From assembly GCA_937927685.1 (NCBI GenBank), contig CALBSC010000028.1, positions 1 to 24,952 on the forward strand: a stretch of 24,952 bases of DNA. Reading direction: 5' to 3'. Of the stretch, positions 1 to 7,342 are shown one piece after another. Position 1 is the first letter of the stretch. The number at the start of each line of letters is the position of its first letter. The translations under genes and the position numbers were made by a program. This DNA is from an uncultured Burkholderiales bacterium. Its GTDB lineage: Bacteria > Pseudomonadota > Gammaproteobacteria > Burkholderiales > Burkholderiaceae_C. A model generated the notes under the pieces. It worked only from the letters and a program-made list of their open reading frames with translations, searched no databases and was not told the origin of the DNA.

Positions 1-722
1 CCTTCATGATCATGGGCGACAAGTGCACCCGCCGTTGCCCCTTCTGCGATGTGGGACACGGGCGGCCCGACCCGCTGGACACGCAAGAGCCCGAGAACCT
101 GGCACGCACCATTGCCGCACTCAAGTTGCAGTACGTGGTCATCACCAGTGTCGACCGCGACGACCTGCGCGACGGTGGCAGCCAGCACTTTGTGGACTGC
201 ATCCGGCGCACGCGCGAACTCTCGCCCGAGACGCGCATTGAAATCCTGGTGCCCGACTTTCGCGGCCGCGATGACCGCGCGCTGGACATCCTGAAAGCCG
301 CACCGCCCGACGTGATGAACCACAACCTGGAGACCGTGCCGCGCCTGTATCGCGAAGCCCGACCCGGCAGTGACTACGCCTTCAGCCTGAACTTGCTGAA
401 AAAATTCAAGGCGCTGTTCCCCGACGTCCCCACCAAGAGCGGCCTGATGGTGGGTCTGGGTGAAACCGACGAGGAAATCCTGGAGGTGATGCGGGACATG
501 CGCGCGCACCACATCGACATGCTGACCATTGGCCAGTATCTGGCCCCGAGCACCAGCCACCTGCCCGTGCGCCGCTACGTGCATCCCGACACCTTCAGAA
601 TGTTTGAGGAAAAGGCCTACGAGATGGGGTTTGCACACGCCGCTGTCGGCGCGATGGTCCGGTCAAGCTATCACGCGGATCAGCAGGCGCATGCGGCTGC
701 ACAGGCAGCCAGCAACACCTGA
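1..722 (+). CDS. lipA: Lipoyl synthase LipA, 5'-truncated by the window edge
   Basis: Radical SAM enzyme that inserts two sulfur atoms into protein-bound octanoyl chains to make lipoyl groups for the 2-oxoacid dehydrogenases and the glycine cleavage system; cytoplasmic. The visible part begins just before the radical-SAM cysteine motif CTRRCPFC (CX3CX2C). It continues through the family segments DVGHGRPDP, VVITSVDRDDL, NHNLETVPRLY, TKSGLMVGLGE and IGQYLAP and ends with VRSSYHAD, whose RSSY serine is the known unusual ligand of the auxiliary [4Fe-4S] cluster. The reading frame is open to base 1 (a Phe codon at 3-5 precedes the ATG at 6), so that ATG is internal. The N-terminal auxiliary-cluster cysteines lie outside the window. 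The stop is TGA at 720-722. No clear T-rich terminator follows. Confidence 0.97.
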   Translation, partial: FMIMGDKCTRRCPFCDVGHGRPDPLDTQEPENLARTIAALKLQYVVITSVDRDDLRDGGSQHFVDCIRRTRELSPETRIEILVPDFRGRDDRALDILKAAPPDVMNHNLETVPRLYREARPGSDYAFSLNLLKKFKALFPDVPTKSGLMVGLGETDEEILEVMRDMRAHHIDMLTIGQYLAPSTSHLPVRRYVHPDTFRMFEEKAYEMGFAHAAVGAMVRSSYHADQQAHAAAQAASNT

Positions 723-780
723 GTGCGAAGCACGGCGAAGAGCAAATTCAACAGCCCAGGAACTGACGCAGGGAATCTAT

Positions 781-810
781 GTGAGCCTGCCGCAGCAGTG
801 TCAGGCACAC
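781..810 (+). terminator. Weak hairpin downstream of lipA
   Basis: GTGAGCCTG (781-789) and CAGGCACAC (802-810) form a nine-pair stem with one mismatch around a 12-base loop. No T-run follows, so it is not a standard intrinsic terminator. It could mark the lipA 3' end or be chance. Confidence 0.2.
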
Positions 811-904
811 CACCGCGTCCGCCATCCGGCCGTAGTCCCTTTCCGCCGAGCAGGCGCGCGGCATGGCAAAGACCTATTAAGTGTTTGAATTCATCCATTT
901 CGAA

Positions 905-932
905 TTGTCTTGTGATAACTATAGTGTGATAA
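905..932 (+). promoter_or_regulatory. Candidate promoter with a repeated TGTGATAA element
   Basis: The lipA-cytochrome operon gap (723-1088, 366 bases) holds no convincing gene. It contains an AT-rich patch with a sigma70-like pair, TTGTCT (905-910) and TGATAA (927-932), spaced 16 bases. The octamer TGTGATAA occurs twice, at 911-918 and 925-932, exactly 14 bases apart, with the second copy overlapping the -10. The repeat could be a regulator site or chance. This would place the transcript start about 150 bases upstream of the first cytochrome-operon gene. Confidence 0.35.
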
Positions 933-1088
933 GTGTTCTGCCGTGATCTGACACGCGGACAATTTCCTCTGGGCAACTTCGTGATTGCAGAAGAGCCACA
1001 CGCGAATTGATGTGAGAATGAAGTCATCGCTGATGTGCTCGCGGATGTTTTCTCTTCATGCAGACCCATCTATTCCTCGAGGCCCAAG

Positions 1089-1916
1089 ATGACTGAAAGC
1101 GTTCTGGGTCTTGCGAAATACCGCTACTTCAAATGGTCGCTGGCACTCAGCACCAGTGCGCTGGCACTTTACCTGTGGGACTCCACAGACATGCGGCCTA
1201 ACGGCGGAACCTGGGTCGGTTACACGCTGGGCACGATAGGCGTGATACTTATCTTGTGGCTCGCTGCTTTTGGCATTCGCAAGCGAAGGTACCACCGGAA
1301 CATGGGACTGCTCAGCCACTGGCTGTCGGCCCATATATGGCTAGGTATTTCCCTGGTGCTCATTGCCTCCTTGCATGCAGGGTTCCAGTTCGGATGGAAT
1401 GTGCATACGCTGGCTTACGTCCTGATGGCCCTGGTGGTTGTTTCAGGGATTGTTGGCGTCATGTTGTATCGCATCAACCCAGGACTGATGAGTGAAATGC
1501 TGGGCGGTCAAACATTGATCGAGCTTGCGCAGGGGCTTCGCGAAATTGATCAAGAAGCCTTGCAGGTATTACCCCGTGTGGGCGAATCCCATCGGGAGAA
1601 CGCCCGCGCTTGTCTGGCCGAGGTGTCAGCCGAGCCAATTGCCAACCGATGGCTCGATCGATTACTCGGAGGTCAGCGGCACTCGAGCACGAGCGAATCC
1701 ATGGCGCGATTCGAGCAATGGACCTTGGGTGGCGACAGAGCATGCCGCGATCTCATGCTGCTGATGGTCAAGCGAGATCATCAACTGTCTCGTATTCGCC
1801 GCTTTGTTCAGTTGAAAGCCTTCACAGAGGCTTGGCTGCTGATCCATGTCCCGGCGTCGGTGGGCCTGCTGGCAAGCTTGGTGGCACACATCGTTTCCGT
1901 GTTTTTCTATTGGTAA
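1089..1916 (+). CDS. Predicted di-haem b-type membrane cytochrome (ferric reductase/cytochrome b-like)
   Basis: A 275-residue integral inner-membrane protein and the first gene of the cytochrome operon. Hydrophobic segments lie at about 42-62, 78-98, 104-126 and 248-274, with a weaker one at 15-31; a soluble loop of about 120 residues separates the last two. His82 and His96 lie 14 apart in one helix and His253 and His267 lie 14 apart in another. That is the spacing used by ferric-reductase and cytochrome b561-type proteins to bind two stacked b haems. The inferred role is electron exchange between the cytoplasmic flavin/Fe-S protein or quinol and the periplasmic decahaem protein encoded next. 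ATG 1089 is preferred over the in-frame ATG 1035 because GAGG (1079-1082) precedes it by 6 bases. I recognise no specific named family, so the haem assignment is inference from the histidine pattern. Confidence 0.75.
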   Translation: MTESVLGLAKYRYFKWSLALSTSALALYLWDSTDMRPNGGTWVGYTLGTIGVILILWLAAFGIRKRRYHRNMGLLSHWLSAHIWLGISLVLIASLHAGFQFGWNVHTLAYVLMALVVVSGIVGVMLYRINPGLMSEMLGGQTLIELAQGLREIDQEALQVLPRVGESHRENARACLAEVSAEPIANRWLDRLLGGQRHSSTSESMARFEQWTLGGDRACRDLMLLMVKRDHQLSRIRRFVQLKAFTEAWLLIHVPASVGLLASLVAHIVSVFFYW

Positions 1917-1925
1917 CAAGCCAAC

Positions 1926-3380
1926 ATGGAGCAGCCGTCTCAAGACCCCCTCATCCAAGAAGTTCAGCGGCTGCAAACCCCAGCATCCGGACGACGTGTC
2001 GCATCCTGGCTGTTGTTTGTAGTGATCATTGCGGGATTTTTGCTCGCTCCTTTGTGGGTGTTCTATCGGTCATCAACACCCACCACCGGTCCCAACACAA
2101 ATGCCACGGGGACAGCCGCTGGCGCAGCCAACACCGAGATGAGAACGCCTTCCGCAGGCTTTCAAACGCTTGATGCTGTATGGAACCCGGGTCCGCTCGA
2201 TCACAAGCACCACGCCTGGTCCAACGACTGCCGTGCCTGTCATACGGCCCCCTTCGTTCGGGTGCAGGACAAAGATTGCCAGGCTTGTCACCAGCGAACC
2301 GGGCCTCACGTGGCCGCGACAACAACAGCTCCTTCTCACGCGACTGATGCGGGTTCAGGGCCAGACAGTCTGCGCTGCGCCACCTGCCACCGGGATCACT
2401 GGGGCGAGTTCGGTCTGGCCCAGCAAAACAAGCTATTCACCCAAAGCCGATGTGCGACATGCCACCAGGACATTCGCCGCAGCACGCCGCAAACCCAGAC
2501 ACAAAACGTTCGGGATTTCGTGAAAGATCATCCTGAATTTCGAATCCAGATCAACAACCCTGTCAAACCACAAGAATTGATTCGCACCCGAATGCACGGC
2601 TCGACCCCATTGCGCAGTGCAAGTGGACTGAAGTTCCCTCACGATGTACACCTCGACTCCCTAGGGGTTGACAGTCCCGAAGGCAAGGTGAAGGTCACTT
2701 GCCAGAACTGTCATCGCACCTCCAAGGACCAGTCCACCTTTGAACCCGTGCGCTTTGAGCAGCATTGCCGTTCGTGTCATGAAATGCGGTTTGACCCCGC
2801 TGTCGCCAATCGTGAAATACCCCATGGCTCTGTCGATCAGGTGCTCTCCACACTGCGGGAGTTTTATGGGTTCATGAAATCCCGCCCTCCCGTACCTGTT
2901 CGCGATCTAGACGCGTCGCCTCTTGCGCTGACGCGGCCAGGCAAGCCCGAGTCCCCGATTCGCTCGTATGTTCACTTCAATGCCAACGATCTGTTGACTG
3001 CCAGCGCAGCCGCAACAGCCGTCTTTGAAAAAACCACCTGCGTCGTATGTCACGAACCTCAGCGCGTGGCGGGCCCTGGCCGCGCAGGCACCACCGGACA
3101 AGATATGCCGCAATGGACGATTCCGACGATGGCACCTGCGCATGCCTGGATGCCTCAATCCCGATTCGACCACCGCACACATCAGTTCACTGAGTGCAAG
3201 ACGTGTCATGCCGCCGAAAAATCCTCCAAAGCGTCCGACGTTCTGATGCCCGGCATTGCCATTTGCCGAGAGTGTCATGCCCCCACCTCACCCGCGGCTC
3301 AACGCGCCTCGTCTGATTGCGGGACATGTCACAGCTTCCATACGGCAGCGAAAGCCCCCCTGATTCGAGCCAAGCCATGA
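1926..3380 (+). CDS. Membrane-anchored periplasmic decahaem cytochrome c
   Basis: A 484-residue protein with a short cytoplasmic N-terminus, one membrane helix at about 28-47 that has no obvious cleavage site, and a periplasmic domain carrying ten CXXCH haem-attachment motifs. The motif cysteines are at residues 102, 118, 151, 176, 259, 281, 372, 424, 447 and 465. Extra histidines (HKHH at 93-96, HDVH at 239-242, DHRTH at 415-419) are typical distal ligands in cytochrome c3/c7-type multihaem proteins. The arrangement suggests four N-terminal haems, a central pair and four C-terminal haems. It starts 9 bases after the putative cytochrome b gene and lacks a good Shine-Dalgarno. The likely role is to carry electrons from the inner membrane across the periplasm, comparable in position to CymA/MtrA-type proteins but not recognisably homologous by eye. 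Confidence 0.9.
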   Translation: MEQPSQDPLIQEVQRLQTPASGRRVASWLLFVVIIAGFLLAPLWVFYRSSTPTTGPNTNATGTAAGAANTEMRTPSAGFQTLDAVWNPGPLDHKHHAWSNDCRACHTAPFVRVQDKDCQACHQRTGPHVAATTTAPSHATDAGSGPDSLRCATCHRDHWGEFGLAQQNKLFTQSRCATCHQDIRRSTPQTQTQNVRDFVKDHPEFRIQINNPVKPQELIRTRMHGSTPLRSASGLKFPHDVHLDSLGVDSPEGKVKVTCQNCHRTSKDQSTFEPVRFEQHCRSCHEMRFDPAVANREIPHGSVDQVLSTLREFYGFMKSRPPVPVRDLDASPLALTRPGKPESPIRSYVHFNANDLLTASAAATAVFEKTTCVVCHEPQRVAGPGRAGTTGQDMPQWTIPTMAPAHAWMPQSRFDHRTHQFTECKTCHAAEKSSKASDVLMPGIAICRECHAPTSPAAQRASSDCGTCHSFHTAAKAPLIRAKP

Positions 3381-5266
3381 AGCCTGGCTGGATGTGCGCG
3401 CTCTGTCTTTGTGTCCTCGGTGCTTGCTCCGGAGGGGGCAGTGATACCGATCTGGCGGGAAGCTGTGCCCCGACCATTTCCAGCCAGCCGCAGTCTTTGA
3501 CCACCGCGGACGTTGAGGCGCTGTTGGCTCGCGCCGTGGACGTGTCCCATCAACTCGGGGAGTCCGCCACCATCGCCGTGGTTGACCGAGTGGGCAATGT
3601 GCTGGGGGTGTATCGCATGACCGACAGCGATGGCACCAATGTCGAGTTCAATGTGACCTTGCGCTCTGGCCTGCTGGGCACACGTCTTCTGGGTCTGGAA
3701 AATCAAGTTGTACCCTCTGCACTGGTAGCCGTCACCAAGGCCATCACCGGCGCCTATCTGTCATCCAGTGGCAACGCCTTTTCAACCCGCACAGCCAATT
3801 TCATCATTCAGGAGCATTTCCCTCCGGGTATACAGAACACAGGATCAGGCCCGCTGTATGGGGTGCAATTCAGCCAGCTGCCCTGTGGCGACCTGGTTCA
3901 AAAGGGTGACACCGCGGGGATCGGACCGAGGCGTTCTCCGCTCGGACTGGCGGCTGATGCAGGGGGCTTCCCGCTCTACAAGGGCGGCAAAGTCGTTGGC
4001 GGCATTGGGGTGGTAACCCGGTCCAAGCCTATTTACGGCATTGACCGCGACGTCATCAACCTAGTCGCCGACGCCAACGAGCGAATTGCGCAATCAGCCG
4101 CCTCGATTTACGCCCCGTCTGACTGTATCCGTGCGGACAAGATATCCGCGGGCGGCGTTTCGCTGCGGTACTCGGATTCGGATGGAGCCTTGTTGAGCTC
4201 CTCGCAGACCACACTGCCTGCAGGCACGACCCGCGGTGAACTGCAGGCCGTCAGCGGCTACCGGGCCAGTGCTGCGGTGGTGGCAGGAACGACTTACGGC
4301 GAAGCGGCCTCGGGCTTCATGCCGGACGGTGGTAGCTGGGCCAGCAAGTCTGCCGTATTGGCCGTGGACGCAGGCGCCGCCAACCGATTTCCTGCCACCC
4401 CCTCCTCCAGCCTTAACGGGTTGACCGCTCTGGAGGTTTCTCGCCTTCTGGGGCATGGCCTGGATATTGCCAATTCAGCACGCGCACAAATTCGCCGTCC
4501 GGTTGGATCTGCCGCCCAGGTCACCTTGAGCGTGGTCGACGCCCAAGGCGTGCTGCTGGGTTTGGTTCGGACACTGGATGCCCCCATCTTCGGCGTTGAT
4601 GTGTCCTTGCAAAAGGCCCGCACCGCCGCTGCATTTTCACGAGCTGGCACGGACGTCGCACTGATCGCGGCGGGTTTGGGCACGCCCTATCTCCAGTCGT
4701 CGGCCGACCAGCGTCACGCCAGCGTGTTTTTCACTTCCTATGTTGCCGATAACGTCTTCAACGGCGGACGCGCCTTCACGGGACGTGCGATTGGCAACCT
4801 GCATCGCCCCTTCTTCCCTGACGGCATTCAGTCTCAAGCCAGGGGGCCCTTGTCAACACCCCTCAACGAGTGGAGCCCATTCAATGTGGGCCTTCAACTG
4901 GACTTGGTCAAGGTCAATGTCCTGGCCAACATCCATGCACTGCCCGCGGCCAACTCCTGCACCCCGACGCCAATGGGCTTGGACAACGGTATTCAGATTT
5001 TTCCAGGCAGCGTGCCGATTTATCGCGGTAGCCAATTGGTGGGCGCGGTGGGTGTCTCAGGCGACGGGGTCGATCAAGACGACATGATTGCCTTTCTGAG
5101 CATCCAGCGCTTGTCGGCCGACATCGGCTCAACGCTTAACCAGGCGCCAACCCATCAGCGAGCCGATTTGGTTCGAACCACGCCGGGATACAACTTACGG
5201 TACGTGCAATGCCCCTTTTCACCGTATCTACAAAACTCTGAGCAGGGAATTTGCGATGGGTTTTAA
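3377..5266 (+). CDS. Lipoprotein with two GlcG/HbpS-like domains
   Basis: A 629-residue predicted lipoprotein. It starts at ATG 3377, which overlaps the previous stop as ATGA. An upstream in-frame ATG at 3317 would lie inside the previous gene and would bury the signal peptide. Residues 1-17 form a short hydrophobic signal ending in the lipobox LGAC (Cys17), followed by a Gly/Ser linker. Two repeats resemble the GlcG/HbpS (DUF336) fold. Repeat 1, about 40-245, has LTTADVEALLARA, IAVVDRVGNVLG and GGFPLYKGGKVVGGIGV. Repeat 2, about 347-585, has LTALEVSRLLGHG, LSVVDAQGVLLG and GSVPIYRGSQLVGAVGVSG. Members of that family bind haem or small ligands, often as oligomers. There is no CXXCH motif. The context suggests an accessory of the cytochrome complex, perhaps haem handling, sensing or a structural cap. 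Ser18 after the lipobox Cys favours outer-membrane sorting, but this is inference. Confidence 0.8.
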   Translation: MKPGWMCALCLCVLGACSGGGSDTDLAGSCAPTISSQPQSLTTADVEALLARAVDVSHQLGESATIAVVDRVGNVLGVYRMTDSDGTNVEFNVTLRSGLLGTRLLGLENQVVPSALVAVTKAITGAYLSSSGNAFSTRTANFIIQEHFPPGIQNTGSGPLYGVQFSQLPCGDLVQKGDTAGIGPRRSPLGLAADAGGFPLYKGGKVVGGIGVVTRSKPIYGIDRDVINLVADANERIAQSAASIYAPSDCIRADKISAGGVSLRYSDSDGALLSSSQTTLPAGTTRGELQAVSGYRASAAVVAGTTYGEAASGFMPDGGSWASKSAVLAVDAGAANRFPATPSSSLNGLTALEVSRLLGHGLDIANSARAQIRRPVGSAAQVTLSVVDAQGVLLGLVRTLDAPIFGVDVSLQKARTAAAFSRAGTDVALIAAGLGTPYLQSSADQRHASVFFTSYVADNVFNGGRAFTGRAIGNLHRPFFPDGIQSQARGPLSTPLNEWSPFNVGLQLDLVKVNVLANIHALPAANSCTPTPMGLDNGIQIFPGSVPIYRGSQLVGAVGVSGDGVDQDDMIAFLSIQRLSADIGSTLNQAPTHQRADLVRTTPGYNLRYVQCPFSPYLQNSEQGICDGF

Positions 5267-7334
5267 GTGGCCCAGCCCCTTGGCCGCCTGTTTGTGCGTG
5301 TGCTTGAGTCACGTCGCGCCAAGCATTGCACAAAGTCAAATGCCCGTGCTGGCTCTGTCGACTGCATCATCACAGCATCTTGTTCAAGTGGCCGCACCAC
5401 GACTGGCTCTGTACGCCCTGCCCAACGAGCATGCCGCCGTGGTCGGTCACGTGTTACGGGCCGAAATGTTGACGGTTGTGGAAGTGCAGTCCGATTGGAT
5501 CGGCATTGCCATGGACGCCTCTGGACAGCGTAGGGGGTGGATACGTCAGATGTGGCTGGCGAACGAAGGGCAGTGGGCCCTGCAATCCCTCATGGGACCA
5601 GGCCCCGCCTTGTTGGCCGAAGACCTCACAGGTGTCCCAGCACCGGCAACCGACCTGTCTCGTCCTGTCTCGGTGCAACGGCTGGTCACCCTTCCCCCTG
5701 CCGACCCGCGTCAAATTGGCGGACCCGAGGTTCACCTACCGCGTGAGTCGATCCCACTGCCAGACCGGTGGCGCTTGATGCAGGCACTGGGATTCAAATT
5801 CCCGTGGTACGACCCTTACAACCAGAACGTCTACAAGGGGGACATACCCTGGCCCCATGCGCCCATCGACGACTTGTTCATCAATATTGGCGTCGTCTCT
5901 GACAACCTGTTCGAGCATCGCAGTGTGCCCACACCGGTGGCAGGTAGCATTTCCATCCGACCAGGTGCACTGGATATTTATGGCGGGCGCACACAAAGCG
6001 TACAAGCCAACACGCTCTTGCTGAGCATGAGCATCACCAAAGGCAACACCACCTTCAAGCCGCCGGACTGGGAATTCCGTATCTCACAGGCACTGCAATA
6101 CAACCGGGTACGTGTTCAGGAAGCTGGCGCACTCAACATCGACCCCTCCACCGGCCCCAACCGAACCGATCACTTTGTCGGCACGCAAGAGTTGTATGCC
6201 GACTACCACTTGCGCAATGTCTCGAGTCGATTCGACTTCGACAGCGTTCGGGTAGGCGTACAACCTTTCATTTCTGATTTCCGGGGATTCATCTTCAACG
6301 ACTTGCCAGCCGGAATTCGGCTGTTCGGCAATCGTGACAACAACCAGTACCAATACAACCTGGGCGTGTTCAAGCGGGTTCAAAAGGACACGAACAGCGG
6401 ACTCAACGATCTTTCACGACCGATTCGCAAGGATGATGTTTGGGTCGCCAACCTGTATCGACAAGACTTTCCCATTCCAGGTTTCACATCACAGTGGACG
6501 GCTATCCACAACCGCAACGGGGAAAACAGCCCTCACTACGACAACAATGGTTTTCTGGTTCGTCCCGCGTATTTGGGCGACCTGCGCGGCCATGACTACA
6601 ACGTGACCTATCTGGGCTACAGCGGTGACGGCCACCTCGGATGGTTGTCCGATCGCTGGCGGCTGAACCTGAGCACGTCCACCTATTGGGCGGTGGGCCG
6701 AGACTCGCGTAGCCCCATGGCACAAAAGCCCCAAACCATCAACGCCTGGTTCCATGCGACAGAAGTATCACGAGACTTCAGCTGGGCGCGTGCGCGTGTG
6801 CACTGGATGCTGACGTCTGGCGACAAGGATCCCTACGACAGCCGAGCCACTGGTTTTGATGCCATTCAGGAGAACCCGCAGTTCGCCGGGGCCGATTCGA
6901 GCTATTTCATGCGCCAGGGTCTGCCCCTGATTGGCGGTGGTGGCGTTGCCCTGTCAGGACGCAATGGGTTGATTCCGTCGCTCAGGTCGTCCAAGGATGA
7001 GGGGCAATCGAATTTTCAGAACCCGGGCTTGAGCCTGCTGGGCACGGGCGTGGACATCGACGTCATGCCTGAATTACGCCTGCTGGCCAACGTATCGCAT
7101 CTGCGCTTCAACCAGACCAGCATGCTGAGTGCCTTACGCAATGAAAATATACGCAGCCGGGACATTGGCATGGATTACTCCGTTGGCTTCCAGTACCGGC
7201 CCTATTACAACCAGCAAGTGATCCTGACAGGGTCTCTGGCGGTCTTGAAATTCGGTGCCGGCTTGTTTCAGCTGTACGGTGCAACTCAGGATCGCCTGCA
7301 CTCTCTGGCATTCAACGCCTTGTTGGCTTATTGA
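5256..7334 (+). CDS. Predicted outer-membrane beta-barrel with N-terminal SH3b-like domain
   Basis: A 692-residue exported protein. A signal peptide covers residues 1-25 (APSIA then QS). Residues about 42-102 resemble a bacterial SH3 domain: VAAPRLALYALPNEHAAV, then a VVEVQSDWIGI strand and a GWIRQMWL strand. After a linker, about 165-692 is rich in alternating aromatic/polar strands and Asn/Asp/Gly turns, with no cytochrome motif, and ends in a C-terminal Tyr (NALLAY), the usual outer-membrane barrel ending. The size is close to MtrB/PioB-type conduit porins, although the sequence is not recognisably one. It overlaps the previous gene by 11 bases; ATG 5256 is supported by AGGGA (5244-5248) 7 bases upstream. 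The inferred role is the outer-membrane sleeve that lets cytochromes exchange electrons with the outside. The SH3b domain would face the periplasm and could bind peptidoglycan or a cytochrome partner. A substrate porin is the alternative. Confidence 0.75.
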   Translation: MGFKWPSPLAACLCVCLSHVAPSIAQSQMPVLALSTASSQHLVQVAAPRLALYALPNEHAAVVGHVLRAEMLTVVEVQSDWIGIAMDASGQRRGWIRQMWLANEGQWALQSLMGPGPALLAEDLTGVPAPATDLSRPVSVQRLVTLPPADPRQIGGPEVHLPRESIPLPDRWRLMQALGFKFPWYDPYNQNVYKGDIPWPHAPIDDLFINIGVVSDNLFEHRSVPTPVAGSISIRPGALDIYGGRTQSVQANTLLLSMSITKGNTTFKPPDWEFRISQALQYNRVRVQEAGALNIDPSTGPNRTDHFVGTQELYADYHLRNVSSRFDFDSVRVGVQPFISDFRGFIFNDLPAGIRLFGNRDNNQYQYNLGVFKRVQKDTNSGLNDLSRPIRKDDVWVANLYRQDFPIPGFTSQWTAIHNRNGENSPHYDNNGFLVRPAYLGDLRGHDYNVTYLGYSGDGHLGWLSDRWRLNLSTSTYWAVGRDSRSPMAQKPQTINAWFHATEVSRDFSWARARVHWMLTSGDKDPYDSRATGFDAIQENPQFAGADSSYFMRQGLPLIGGGGVALSGRNGLIPSLRSSKDEGQSNFQNPGLSLLGTGVDIDVMPELRLLANVSHLRFNQTSMLSALRNENIRSRDIGMDYSVGFQYRPYYNQQVILTGSLAVLKFGAGLFQLYGATQDRLHSLAFNALLAY

Positions 7335-7342
7335 TCGAGACG

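Noticed and set aside
1001..1024. FNR-like site around TTGAT upstream of the cytochrome operon
   Set aside because: Only the left half TTGAT is present; the right half does not match ATCAA.
680..1069. 129-codon minus-strand frame across the lipA 3' end and the gap
   Set aside because: No recognisable domain, overlaps the lipA end, and the gap sequence looks regulatory rather than coding.
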